Assembly: GCA_942159475.1 (NCBI GenBank)
Contig: OW804098.1
Span: 111,978,620 to 112,042,619, forward strand
Length of the DNA stretch: 64,000 bases
Source: Sthenelais limicola
Taxonomy: Eukaryota > Annelida > Polychaeta > Phyllodocida > Sigalionidae
Direction of reading: 5' to 3'
Under the pieces are notes generated by a model that was not told the DNA's origin, ran no database searches, and saw only the letters and a list, made by a program, of their open reading frames with translations. The position numbers were made by a program, and so were the translations under genes. Below, piece after piece: positions 22,551 through 32,848 of this stretch (positions are counted from its first letter, which is position 1; each line of letters opens with the position of its first letter).

Positions 22551-22962
22551 ATAGGGGATTTGCATAGCCGCCATGTTGAACCTTGATTCGCATGGAATTA
22601 TGGGAATAATGGCACAGTGTGAAATCAGACCCGAAATCTATGTTCTAATGTCAATATCAATGTGTTATACATGTTCCCATAGCTAAAACCTAAAACCTAT
22701 AGAAAACATGCCATGTTAAGCATGGAATATTTATCTATGCTCTAATGTCAATATCCATGTGTTATACACATTCCCATGACACAAGTTCCCATCTTTCCCA
22801 TCATGCTTTTGGTTTTCACAGATCATTTATAGAAGCTGTGATATTGGTGAAAAGATTCTCGCAATTTTCGATAAATGTTGCCAAATATCTGTAAGTCGGA
22901 TTTCATCAGAATCCATCCCAGCATGCACTGCAGTAGACATGCGTAGTGAGACATCGCCTATT
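22551..22962. mobile_element. MITE-C copy with internal duplication
   Basis: Left end AATAGGGGATTTGCATAGCC. The block TCTAATGTCAATATC...GTGTTATACA occurs twice (about 22635 and 22741), making this copy longer than the others. The right end resembles the 9041 copy (CATGCGTAGTGAGACAT). Confidence 0.78.
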
Positions 22963-23716
22963 ACCGTAATTGACATTTTGTGGTAAGCACTGGGATACAT
23001 GAGATGTAACTGTGACACCAGATTAGCCATCTTGGAAAGCTGTCAGTCTGGTTGTTGAACCAGTATGAACCTATAAATAACTACATGTTAACTCTGCATT
23101 CTCAGTTATTGTGGGTAAACCAATCTTAAAGTTGCACTCTAAGTTTACATTGGTAAAATACTCAACATTTTCTACTTTTCAGGGCTTCATAATAGTCCAG
23201 ATGTATATCTTGCGGAACAGCCCAGCTCCTTTCCAGCAATGACTTCACTTATTATCGCTCACCTTTGTCCGGCTGATTGGACAATGGTCCATTCTTGTAA
23301 AAACATATTACTGTGGAAGAATATTGATAAAAACAGTCATATTATGAATAAATTTGGTATGACTGTGTTCATCGTGATATATGAAAATGGAATGAAAACT
23401 TCCCTGAGGGATAGTGCTTTTTGTTTTATAACAATTGTTTAAATCTGTTTATTGGCCCGAATTGAAAATAATAATACAAACAAGTTATAAGTTTACTAAT
23501 TATTAAGTTAATCAATGATTTAATCAACTATTTTTCTATTTAACTTCATAATCAGTTTAACTTAATGTTTATACCCTGCGTTTCCAAAGGAAACGACTTC
23601 TCAGGATCAATTATTTGAGTGCGATGTGAAAAGTCATAGTTACTGAAATTTAGTCTTTCTTAAACTGAAAATGCAGAATATTTACCAAAAATGCTTATCA
23701 TCTGGGTGAATATAAA
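22963..23716. other. AT-rich intergenic DNA
   Basis: About 750 bp without a recognised gene or repeat. Confidence 0.4.
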
Positions 23717-23855
23717 AAAGTTGGTCGAAAAAAAAGTTGGGTCGAAAAAAGTTGGTTGAAAAAAATGTTGGTCGAAAATAAAGTTGGGCGAAAAAAAAAT
23801 TGTGGTCAAAAATAATTTTGGTCGAAAAAAAATATGGTCGAAAAAAAAGTTAGTC
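23717..23855. repeat. Minisatellite, GTTGGTCGAAAAAAAA-type unit
   Basis: About eight degenerate 15-19 bp units (GTTGGTCGAAAAAAA). The minus-strand reading is a run of Phe-rich repeats and is not a gene. Confidence 0.8.
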
Positions 23856-24788
23856 AAGCAGGTTAGGTCTGTGATTCTCTCTTTTTCCCCTCTCCTCTTC
23901 TTTCTCTGGGTATATCCTGAGAAAGAAATGGAAGAATACCTTCATTATTTGGAATGTTAGACTTGCCAAATTTAAAACTGGAAATTAACCTATTTGAAAA
24001 CAGAAATAATGAGGATTTAAGATTAGCATTTTAAGAATTTTAGGAAATAAGAAATGAAGGAGAGAGAGCAAGAGATCGATAAAGAAGGGAGGGGAGAGTA
24101 TAGCTATAGCATGTATAGCTATAGCCTATGTATGCATGCAACTGTGTGTCAGAGCTAACTCATGTACACGCACCCCCACGCACTCTGACACAGCACTGTC
24201 CCTCACGCTCACGCTGACTGGTGTGTGTGTGTGTCCTTCCAAAAACTCACACTGAACCTACCAGCCAGGGTATAGCGTGGGGTGGCAAGCTGTCAATCAA
24301 ACAATGATTACAGCCAATGGGATATGGGATGTCAGGATGTCAATGGGATGTCAGTGGCCTGGTCAGTTAAGTGGCCTTGTTTGCTGGGTGAGAAAAGTGT
24401 GCTTGTTTGCAGGTATATGGGTGCGAAAGTTAGGAGTGATTGCGTGAATTTGATATCGGAGATGTGCCACCAGATATGCCTCCACACTAACACCTAACAC
24501 AACGCCACAAACTTATCACACATGAATGCTGAATTAGATGATTGACAGAATGGTACGCAATTCATTAACCTTCTCAGTTTCCTGAGAAGGTAAAAAATGA
24601 ATTGGAATTAGGACCCCCGCTGTACTGCGAGGAACACTGCTGGTAGCTGCTGGTAGCTGCTGTTGATGGCTTGATCGTGTGAAGGACAGCAGCAGACCGC
24701 AAACAAATGGAATTTGGACTTGGCATATTAGAGTAGAAAATATTTATTCCAAAATATAGGCACATATAGCATCACAGGTTGCAGAACA
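23856..24788. other. Intergenic DNA with GA-rich and (GT)n tracts
   Basis: Contains purine-rich sequence at 24055-24095, a short GT run at 24220 and a 10-bp-arm hairpin (ACCTTCTCAG / CTGAGAAGGT) near 24570. No gene is recognised. Confidence 0.4.
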
Positions 24789-25126
24789 ATAGGGGAATTG
24801 CATGTCTCACTGCACATGTCGCATCATGGGAAAAATGCTGATGAAATCTGACATACAAATATATTGTAACATTTTTATCAATAATTACAAAAGTTGTTTT
24901 CACCAATATCATAGCTTTTATAAATGCTATGAAAACCAAATACATGATGGGAAAGATGGAGGCTTGTGATATGGAAACAAAAAATAAAATTACAAAAAAA
25001 TTTTAAAAAAAATGTATAACACATGGATATTGACATTAGAGATGTTTTCTGTAGATTTTAGACTGTAACATTAGTTCCATAATTCCATGTGAAACAAAAT
25101 TCAAAATGGCGGCTATGCAAGTAGAG
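24789..25126. mobile_element. MITE-C, inverted copy
   Basis: Reverse orientation of the family: starts AATAGGGGAATTGCATGTCT, ends AATGGCGGCTATGCAAGT, with CATGGATATTGACATTAG inside. With the 9041 copy this shows the two ends are inverted repeats. Confidence 0.82.
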
Positions 25127-25800
25127 ACGCAGTAAATCAAGATGCTAGAGATCAGTTGTTACAACAATTGCAAAAACAAGTACAATGGTGGCAGAAATGA
25201 TGGCCTTGGCTGGCTGGATACTGTTCCTGGATCTTGGCAGTCCTACCTATTACCGGAGGGCCCAAATAGGATCTCCCATACCCCCTGCGCGCTTGATCGC
25301 CCTTTACCAATAACATCTCTTAGGCTGTCACCACAAGGTGTAGGGTTACTGAGACTGGGGCTCCTGAAGTTAAGGAGGGTAATTTTCTCCCAAATTTCTT
25401 ACCTTTGACATGGCATAACTTTTTTTTGAATAAAGATAATTTAATTCGGATTTTTGCATTTGAATCCACTGTGTGTCTAGTTTGCATTATTGCATTAGTG
25501 TTTAAACTTAATTATATTCAGCTATATCTAATTTTGACCTAAACACCCTACTCATAGAGGGTCTCACCCTCCAAACATGTGTTAGTTGTTAAGAGCTGGC
25601 GAGGCACCGGCCGCTATATGGTCCCTTCTTACCACAGACCAATTTAACACCCAAATTTGGTTGCTCAAACGCGGTAATAGGTAGCACTGTTGGGGGCCGG
25701 AAAGGTCATCTCTTACCAGAACTGACTGGGTGTCGACTCCTACTGCCCTCTGGAGGAACTCAGGGGTACCACCTGGCTAATTTCTTTTTCAGACATACAG
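25127..25800. other. GC-richer block of unknown nature
   Basis: Two higher-GC segments (about 25190-25330 and 25590-25760) separated by AT-rich DNA. The first is followed by an AATAAAG-containing AT-rich stretch (about 25428), as at the 3' end of a retrocopy. Neither is recognised as a known RNA or SINE. Confidence 0.3.
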
Positions 25801-27113
25801 AAGTATTTATCAGATGTGTTAATGTTTACCATCATTGGAATTCACTTCATATCATCTTTCCAATAATGATCATATCTCAGAATCTCAACTAAAGACCAAA
25901 TCCATTGTATTTAAAAACCAACCTTTAAATGAAGACGTTAAATCCATTCTGGGTAATTTTCTTGAAAGTAATTCTGGCACTCGAGTGATGCAACACATTC
26001 TAGATACCGGTATGTTGTTTCATATAAAATGTATATATTATAATAAACTCAGATATACCAGTATTAATATCAATATTATGGCAGGCTTTATTAGCAGAAT
26101 TTACAAAATCTGTAGAGCTCCCGATTGTACAATTTCTGATGCCCAGACCGAGCTGGCACATATTCCTCAAGATGCTATTCTATTCTTCAAGGAAGGGTCA
26201 AGCAAGAGTGACAATTTCCCCCGGCCCACTCGGGGCCTTATATACTAGACAAGCAATAAAATAAACATAAAATGGTAGCAAGGTGATGACAGGTCTGTCT
26301 GTCCCCATATGGCACAGTAGAAAGTCAGGAGAGGTGAAGAGTGATGGACAGGGTTGATTGGGTGACCGGTTTAAGTGTATCTCGAATACAGACCAGGGGT
26401 GTGGGATCATGAAAAATAAACTCCTCTAAAATTTAATTCTCGATTAAAAGCCTATAGATCTCAATTGCAAGCAGGGGCTAAAGGGAGGTCGAAACAAATA
26501 CAAGCCCAGGCTTATGAATGGGCCACTACGGTATGTGTCATTTGGAAATGTATTTGTAGTTATCGATGACCTGCATAAGTAGGGACATTTGTGTGGAATA
26601 CCAATGCTATATATTCAATTAATTGATATTTGTTAATAACAAATGTGGCAGAGTTTCCATTGGGGAAATTTAAATCTGAGAGAGAAGTAACTTGTCCATA
26701 GGGTGCTGCCCTCAGTGCCTGGGGAAGGGAGGTGAAGTAGGGGCGAGGCAGGAGGTACATAGCATAGTGACATATCTACCTTATCCAATCCAGGTGGTAT
26801 CACTCAACTAATTAAGATAAGATGCATGTATACAGGCAGCGGGGACCTCTTCCAACTGCCATATCTGAGAGGAAACAAGCCGGCAGGAAACAGTGACATT
26901 TGAAGTTTTAAACTCTTATATATTCTAAATACATGTATTTCATACATTAATGCTCCCAGGTATCGGTTAATGGCATAATGATCTAGAACATTGTTGAAAT
27001 TCAAGCAAATGTCCCCAAAATCAGGAGCTCAGTGGCAAGTTCACTTTAATCTAAGACAGTATTATGATATAATTTAATGTGATGTCCCCGCTCCCAGACA
27101 TCAACACTTATAG
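25801..27113. other. Intergenic DNA with a degraded MITE-A remnant
   Basis: At 26044-26145 an old MITE-A can be made out (AACTCAGATATACCAGTATT ... ATTTACAAAATCTGTAGAGC). The remainder has no recognised gene. A 137-residue open frame over part of this region is considered chance. Confidence 0.4.
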
Positions 27114-27322
27114 CGGAACTCCACTAGAGGAAAAACGGCGGCGTTTGTTGCCCACTAACAACAGTTCATTTGATGTTTGCAATGAAAATGCAAATGAAGG
27201 AGTGTCAGATGTGTTGCCACATTCTCTGGGAACTGTTGTTTCTGTATGAATATTTGTTGCAACAAATTAGTGGGCTACAACAAAATTTGTCGGCGCCGTT
27301 TTTCTTTCTAGTGGAGTCCCCC
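27114..27322. mobile_element. MITE-E, inverted-repeat element abutting the stop codon of the membrane-protein gene
   Basis: Left end GGAACTCCACTAGAGGAAAA then ACGGCGGCG; right end CGGCGCCGTTTTTCTTTCTA then GTGGAGTCC. Arms of about 30 bp and a 209-bp length. The right end lies next to the TAA stop of the gene ending at 27324, so that gene's 3' UTR must begin in the element. Confidence 0.75.
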
Positions 27323-27323
27323 A

Positions 27324-29465
27324 TTAGACAAAGGAGTTATAGAGGTCGTTTTCCAGCATAAAGTCAGGTTCAAGCTGTCCCCTTCGTCTTGCATCTCTAC
27401 TACCTCTCGGTACGTCTTCCCCATTAAGCCAATTACTTCTTCCATGATCATCTGTAGATGACATTTCACTGTTCATCTCACATCTCCTCAATGCACTGTG
27501 TATAGGTAACTGTTCATCATCCTTGGCCCTATGTCTTGATTTCTGTTTTCCATAGAACTGAGTGAGTGGGCCATTTATCAAGTTATTTGCTGTTGGATGA
27601 TTTCTTCCATGTTTAGATCCAACATTATTAGTCTTGTTATTTTGGCGATGAGGTTCACAGGTGAATTTGATATTCTTGGTTGGGCTGTCCCTAGGTGAGT
27701 GCTGGTCCATTCCATAATTAGCAATGGTTGGTAGCTCCAGTGAATGTCGACGTTTAGCAGCTTTTCGCTTGTTTACGGAAGCTTTTCTCATCCTGCAATT
27801 TGAGGAATAATTAAATTAAAAGATGTAGTCTAGACCATTTTTTTTTAAAAATCAAACTAATTGAAGTGTTTTTTAGTAGAAGCAATACAATAGATGATTT
27901 TAGTTAATTGATATGTGGTAAATCCAGATCTGGTGGATGACAGAGTGTATCGTCAATATTTTTAAGATGGCCACCATTTTTCAAAATGGTGGCAAGCTTC
28001 AGGTTGTGTTACCTGTATATTCATAATAGCTGAGGAACGATTAAATTAAACGATGTTAAAAAGGGAAAAAATGCAGCTTTGTTGAAAAAGAAAGAAAAAT
28101 AATAACCTAATTAATATTAGTTAGGAATGTGAGGCTGATTGACTATCAGTTTTTTTCCTTTTTTTTCTTTTATACTTTTATACTGTTTTCTGTCTACAGA
28201 TTTTGGTTAATTTCTTATCCCTTTTTAAAGAGGGTAGATTCAGCCTTATATTACTTAGAAATGTGGTGTGTATAAATGAGGTGGTCAGATAGATAAAATA
28301 ACTGATGAATAAGTTACAAATATACACAGATAGTCGTAGATTGATGGTCATAATCCTTTAAATTTGATGCACTATCTTATGATTGTAGTTTAGTTTTTTT
28401 TAGAAATGTTAGGCAACGTTTGAAAACATCCACTATGGATAGAACGTCTTTTTTAAAAAAATTGTGTGTCCATATAGCTTCAGGTATCTGGATATAAATA
28501 GCGAGAGTGTCACATGACCAGCTGACCACCACAAGCCCGCAAGGTTCGAATAATAGACAGTTGCTGCAAACGATCGAACAAGTGAACATGAACATTCTTT
28601 CCTTATCCTTGATAAAGGGCAAATGTTCGCCTGATACGCATTTCTAAACCCCTCCTGTCCCCTCCGTGTTGGGCTCATCCCCATGTACCATAGGAAAGAT
28701 ACAAAATAACACATTACCTGCACGTTATGAGTAGAATGACGCCCATAAGCAGCGCAGCAAACACAAGAGCAGCCGAAGCCCCGCCCACAATGATGGCTGC
28801 AAACAAGGATGGGTCAAAGGTCAAAAGCAAGGTCAAAGTCAATGTATAATTAGCTCAAGAAGTTATGAACGAATTTGTGGTGATAGATTGGTAATGATAT
28901 CAACAGTGTAAGAAGGTTATAACCTTTGCTATATCATTTAATTAAGGTGCAGAAAATGGGGGGGGGGCAAGGAAAAAAAAAATTTCAAAAGGAGTCGACT
29001 CTACAATTAGTATGTTTATGCTGTTGGCAGGAAGTTGGCAATAAAACTTTTTTTTTGAATATACATATTACAAAAAAATGCCAATCAAAAATGGAAACAA
29101 TAGAAAATATATTAGGGAATATCTTAGAATTTAGGATTTCACAACTCTGTATAACCAACATTGAAGTATAAAAACATATTAATTCTCTCTTTCTCACCTA
29201 GGTTAAGTCGTTGCGCAGTATGGTTTCTCTCTGTCCCACCAGGGCTTCTGGAAGTCATTGTAGAGGTAAAAATAGTCGTAGTGAAATCACTTCCGGTGGT
29301 ACTTCCGGTATAGGACATATCACTTGGTTTCTTCCCATTCTTGCCTGTATGTGTCCTACTGGTAGTCTGTGTAACATACAATGTTGTTTCGTCTACAACT
29401 CGGGTAGATTTTGTAAATAATCTTGTTGTCTTCCTTACAAATCTTGTAGTTTCAGTGATATACAT
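27324..29465 (-). CDS. Single-pass membrane protein, 3' exons only (paralogue of the gene at 51064-62898)
   Basis: Three exons are supported. About 29465-29198 encodes a Ser/Thr-rich stalk (GSTTGSDFTTTIFTSTMTS); its 5' boundary is uncertain. 28796-28718 (79 nt) encodes the transmembrane helix (IIVGGASAALVFAALLMGVI). 27792-27324 encodes a basic cytoplasmic tail (NKRKAAKRRH near the membrane, Arg-rich later, ending DLYNSFV). Junctions are GT-AG with phases 1 then 2, exactly as in the 442-aa gene, whose transmembrane exon is also 79 nt. The stalk looks heavily O-glycosylated. No upstream exon with a signal peptide or ectodomain was found before the retroelement cluster starting at about 30.9 kb. 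The gene may therefore be truncated or have very long introns. Function is not recognised. Confidence 0.7.
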
Positions 29466-30986
29466 TTTCTATGCTTCCGACTCATGGCGTAATGCCATGG
29501 CGTAATTACTGGTATTGTTCTAAGGTATCGAATTTTTGTCCTTGATGATTTGGGGTATGATTAAATCCTCCTCCCTTACGTAACAGCCTTCATACCATAC
29601 ACAAATAGGCTATGAGATATATTCTATCTAAAGTATCCAAACATTTCGGACGTGCTTACTGGTCTAACTAAATATTGACACTGGGAAAGCGGGAGAGGTC
29701 ATGTTCTAGATCAGTGATGCATTGAATACCAAAATAGTTGCTGATCTATATATACAGATGGTTGGGGGGGGGGGGAGCGTGGAACCCCTCTCACCATTAG
29801 CATTGTCTTAAGGGTCTTGACCACTAAGCCGATTCTCATGCGATTCTCACAGAACTTAGTGGAAAAGAGTCTGCTGCGGCACAAAATCGCATAAGAATCG
29901 GATTAGATGACCAGGCCTTTTAAGCTCTTTTGAGACAATAATTTTTTACTAATTCTTTATTTTTCTGTAGCTGCCATCTTTGCTCTTATAATACTAAACA
30001 AATAACAATAAAATGCATTTATAACAATAGTAAGTTTTAGACTCTTGCGTTTTTGTTCGACATATGTATCATCACACATCAGTGAATTCTTTAAATAAAC
30101 CTTGTTCGCATCAATCTTTTTAGACTAAGACATTTTATGTTGTTTACCCCGAATAACCTCATATTGGTTCCCAACGTTTAAAGACGTTCATGTATTCACC
30201 TCGTTTGATTGTGTATAATCTTTTATCGCTGAGATGTTTATTTTATTTCCCTTAATGCTTCAATAAGATCTATTCACCCTGCTCCAAATAACCTTGTTCT
30301 GTGAATAATTTTCGACAGTAATAATATTGAAGTTTAGCTTGTTTTTCTTCACCCACACCCCAACCTCCCTACCCCATCCCACCCCACCCCACCCCAAGGA
30401 AACACTCCTAGAAGTACATCTTGGATCGTGAAGTATCTAATTATTTTCATTTGTTTATCTCCCGATGCAGATTACCATATGCTAATGTTCTACCATAGTT
30501 CCTTGACTATTTCACATTCGTAGAAGAAATGTATTATCTTATCAAACTCCCCACATGAATCTCACCAAATTCAATCATTCATTGATTTATTGTTTGACTG
30601 AGAAGACTTAACTTATTTTGCAGTTTGCATATCAACACTCATTAGACTCCAATTGTTTTACGTTTCTTTTAAGATCATTAATTGGGCGGAGGAGGGTTTA
30701 TTCCCTAATAAATCAAAAAACAATATATTGGCATTTAACCATCACACCTATATTGGACTTCATTGGATCATCTTTAAATATTATATTTGCCTTTAATGAA
30801 ATGAAAAATAAGAAATGTATAACGCTTAGATCTAAGTAAGGGGCCGCTCTCATCGTTTAATATTAAGGCCAATTTACCATGAGAACTGGGAATTGAGTTT
30901 CTAGCAGATACCACTAATATCTATATCGTATAGTGTGTATCGTACACAGTCTTCCCGCATCCTGCTGCGCTGTGCCTTTAGAATCA
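29466..30986. other. Intergenic or intronic DNA with a foldback element
   Basis: About 1.5 kb. Contains a G-run at 29763 and the foldback listed at 29803. Otherwise no exon or repeat is recognised. Confidence 0.4.
29803..29940. mobile_element. Foldback element
   Basis: TTGTCTTAAGGG ... TTGACCACTAAGCCGATTCT and ATGCGATT on the left pair with AATCGCATAAGAATCGGATTA, TGACCAGGCCTTTTAA and GAGACAA on the right. Long imperfect hairpin, no ORF. Confidence 0.7.
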
Positions 30987-31226
30987 GGGTCAGGTCTTCA
31001 TAGAATGCACAATTTACAGTTCTACGCATTTTTCAAATTCTGCTATAAATTAGAGTGAAAATGATAAATACTAAGTATATCTGAGTGTATTCTGTATTGT
31101 ATTCATTCAATAGATCTGTTTGGTTATGTTGAACTGTATTTTGAACCTGATTTTCGTCTTAAATCTTGGTTATTTTAGGGGATTGGTGAAGGAAGGCCAA
31201 TTGTACATTTTCTGAAGACTGGACCC
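30987..31226. mobile_element. MITE-A, diverged full-length copy
   Basis: GGGTCAGGTCTTCATAGAAT at the left; TTTTCTGAAGACTGGACCC at the right. 240 bp. Confidence 0.82.
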
Positions 31227-31607
31227 ATCAATTTGTCTTTATTTCCCAGCATGAAGGTGACGAAATGTTAGGGTGGTTTGAATGGACCCAGGTATTCACA
31301 GAGTTTATATAATTATCATATAATTGTGGTAAACATTAAGTCCACACCAATATCTATATTATATCGTATATATGGTGCATTGTATACTATAATCCCGCAT
31401 ACTGTGTCCGGATCCTTGTCTTTATGTATCTGAATACATGAAGGGGGCGGCTGGTTAGGGTGGTTTGTATGGACCGAGGTATTAATGTACTATGTGTTTG
31501 GGAGCATACCAACACTAGGGGGCTGAGGAGAGGAACACTGTGTGTGGGAATTCCTACACTTTTTTCCAGTAGGTATTTCCAGCAGGAAGGATATGTTCCC
31601 TTCTTAT

Positions 31608-31828
31608 GGGTCAGATCTTCAGAAAATGTACAATTCGCCTTCACTAATTTTCTCAAAGAACCCACATTTAAGACAGAAATGAGCTTCAAAATTCAGTTTA
31701 ACTGATATGTCAACGCGACACCAAAATATACTCAGATATACCCGGTATTAATCATTTCTCAGCCTAATTTAGCAGAATTTCCTAAATTCCTAGAGCTGTC
31801 AATGATACATTTTCCAAAAATCTGAACC
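31608..31828. mobile_element. MITE-A copy with TTAT target duplication
   Basis: GGGTCAGATCTTCAGAAAAT at the left; TTTTCCAAAAATCTGAACC at the right. Flanked by TTAT at 31604-31607 and 31829-31832. 221 bp. Confidence 0.85.
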
Positions 31829-31861
31829 TTATACTTATATGAATACCCCACCCCCAAAATA

Positions 31862-32035
31862 GTTTATGACCATAAAGTGCCTTCCTGTCTCATTTCTCTG
31901 TCTCTCTCTCCCTTCTTCTCTATCTCTATTTCCTGGGTAAGATCATAAACTCACTCACTCTCAGCTCTCCCGCCCTTAATATAACCATCTTAAATGTGTT
32001 GATAAGGGCGTAAAGCAGCCAATCTCACTCACTCA
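31862..32035 (+). mobile_element. Short retroposon-like repeat, single-unit form
   Basis: About 174 bp: GACCATAAAGTGCC, a CT-rich tract, CTATTTCCTGGGTAAGATCA, one copy of the unit CGCCCTTAATATAACC ... GATAAGGGCG, then a (CTCA)n tail. Flanked by the direct repeat CCCAAAATA (31853-31861 and 32036-32044). A second copy at 59594 has eight units. Variable-length flanking repeats and a simple-sequence tail suggest LINE-assisted insertion (inference). Confidence 0.7.
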
Positions 32036-32076
32036 CCCAAAATATTTATTTCCTAGCTTTTGCAACAGACCCAGCT

Positions 32077-32321
32077 GGGTCAGGGAATAAGAAAATGTAC
32101 AATTGGGAGCTATACGCATTTAATAAATTCTGTTACATTAGCTTAAATTCTGTTAGAGATTATAAATATTAGGTATATCTGAGTATATTTGGTAATAGCT
32201 TTAATATACTCCAACCTCTCTGTATATGTTGAACTGTATTTTGAACATCGTTGTCTTAGATTTTGATTATTTATGAGAGGATTATTGAAGGTCAGTTGTA
32301 CATTTTCTGACGTCCTTACCC
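32077..32321. mobile_element. MITE-A, diverged copy
   Basis: GGGTCAGGGAATAAGAAAAT at the left; TTTTCTGACGTCCTTACCC at the right. The interior keeps GAGTATATTTGGTAATAG and TTGAACTGTATTTTGAAC. Confidence 0.75.
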
Positions 32322-32469
32322 GCATCCAGAGCCTGCGACTGCCAAGTGCCACCAACTACCACCAGAGGGCTCTCATGTCATTGCACTGAATAGGCAGTAC
32401 TGCCACCTGTTGGCATATTTATTAACTCACACCGGGGCTCCTTTTCCATTTAATGTATAGTACGCCCCG

Positions 32470-32560
32470 ATAATATACAATGGTGTGCTATACACATTTA
32501 ATACACATTTAATAAATTCTGCTAAATTAGGTTGAAGTATAAATTATAGGTACATTTAAA
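32470..32560. mobile_element. MITE-A left half, separated from its right half by a LINE
   Basis: Contains TAATAAATTCTGCTAAATTA and ATTATAGGTACATTT, matching the MITE-A left interior. The right half resumes after the LINE poly-A tail at 36743. The left terminal repeat is degraded. Confidence 0.55.
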
Positions 32561-32848
32561 CTCATTTGGCTGATTCACTTTAATTGGCAGTTGGCTTTCG
32601 ACATGGTCGGACGTGTGTAGCAGAGCAGCGAGCCTATGGCTAGATTATAGGGATTAACATAGCACCCGATCGGATACCCCCTTTTATATATACCTTGCTC
32701 AGTGAATCGCAGTTTTGGACCGAACACTTTTACGTTTTTGGACCGAACTATTACCAGTTCAACCTAGGAACATTATTTTTTCTTGTGCCAACTTGATCTT
32801 CATTTGTTTGGACCGTACTATTACATTTCTGCATAGGATGGTGTAATT

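Noticed and set aside
24282..24497. 71-codon plus-strand ORF
   Set aside because: No recognisable domain; lies in repetitive ATGTCA-type sequence (GGGATGTCAG repeats).
25835..26248. 137-codon open frame on the plus strand
   Set aside because: It runs through a degraded MITE-A remnant, shows no domain or splice structure and has ordinary AT-rich composition; most likely chance.
27960..27995. Short hairpin with GCCACCATTTT arms
   Set aside because: Eleven-base arms in AT-rich intronic DNA; too small to treat as a feature without further copies.
28377..28723. Minus-strand ORFs of 81 and 96 codons
   Set aside because: They lie in the intron between the transmembrane and tail exons of the membrane-protein gene and have no shared features with it.
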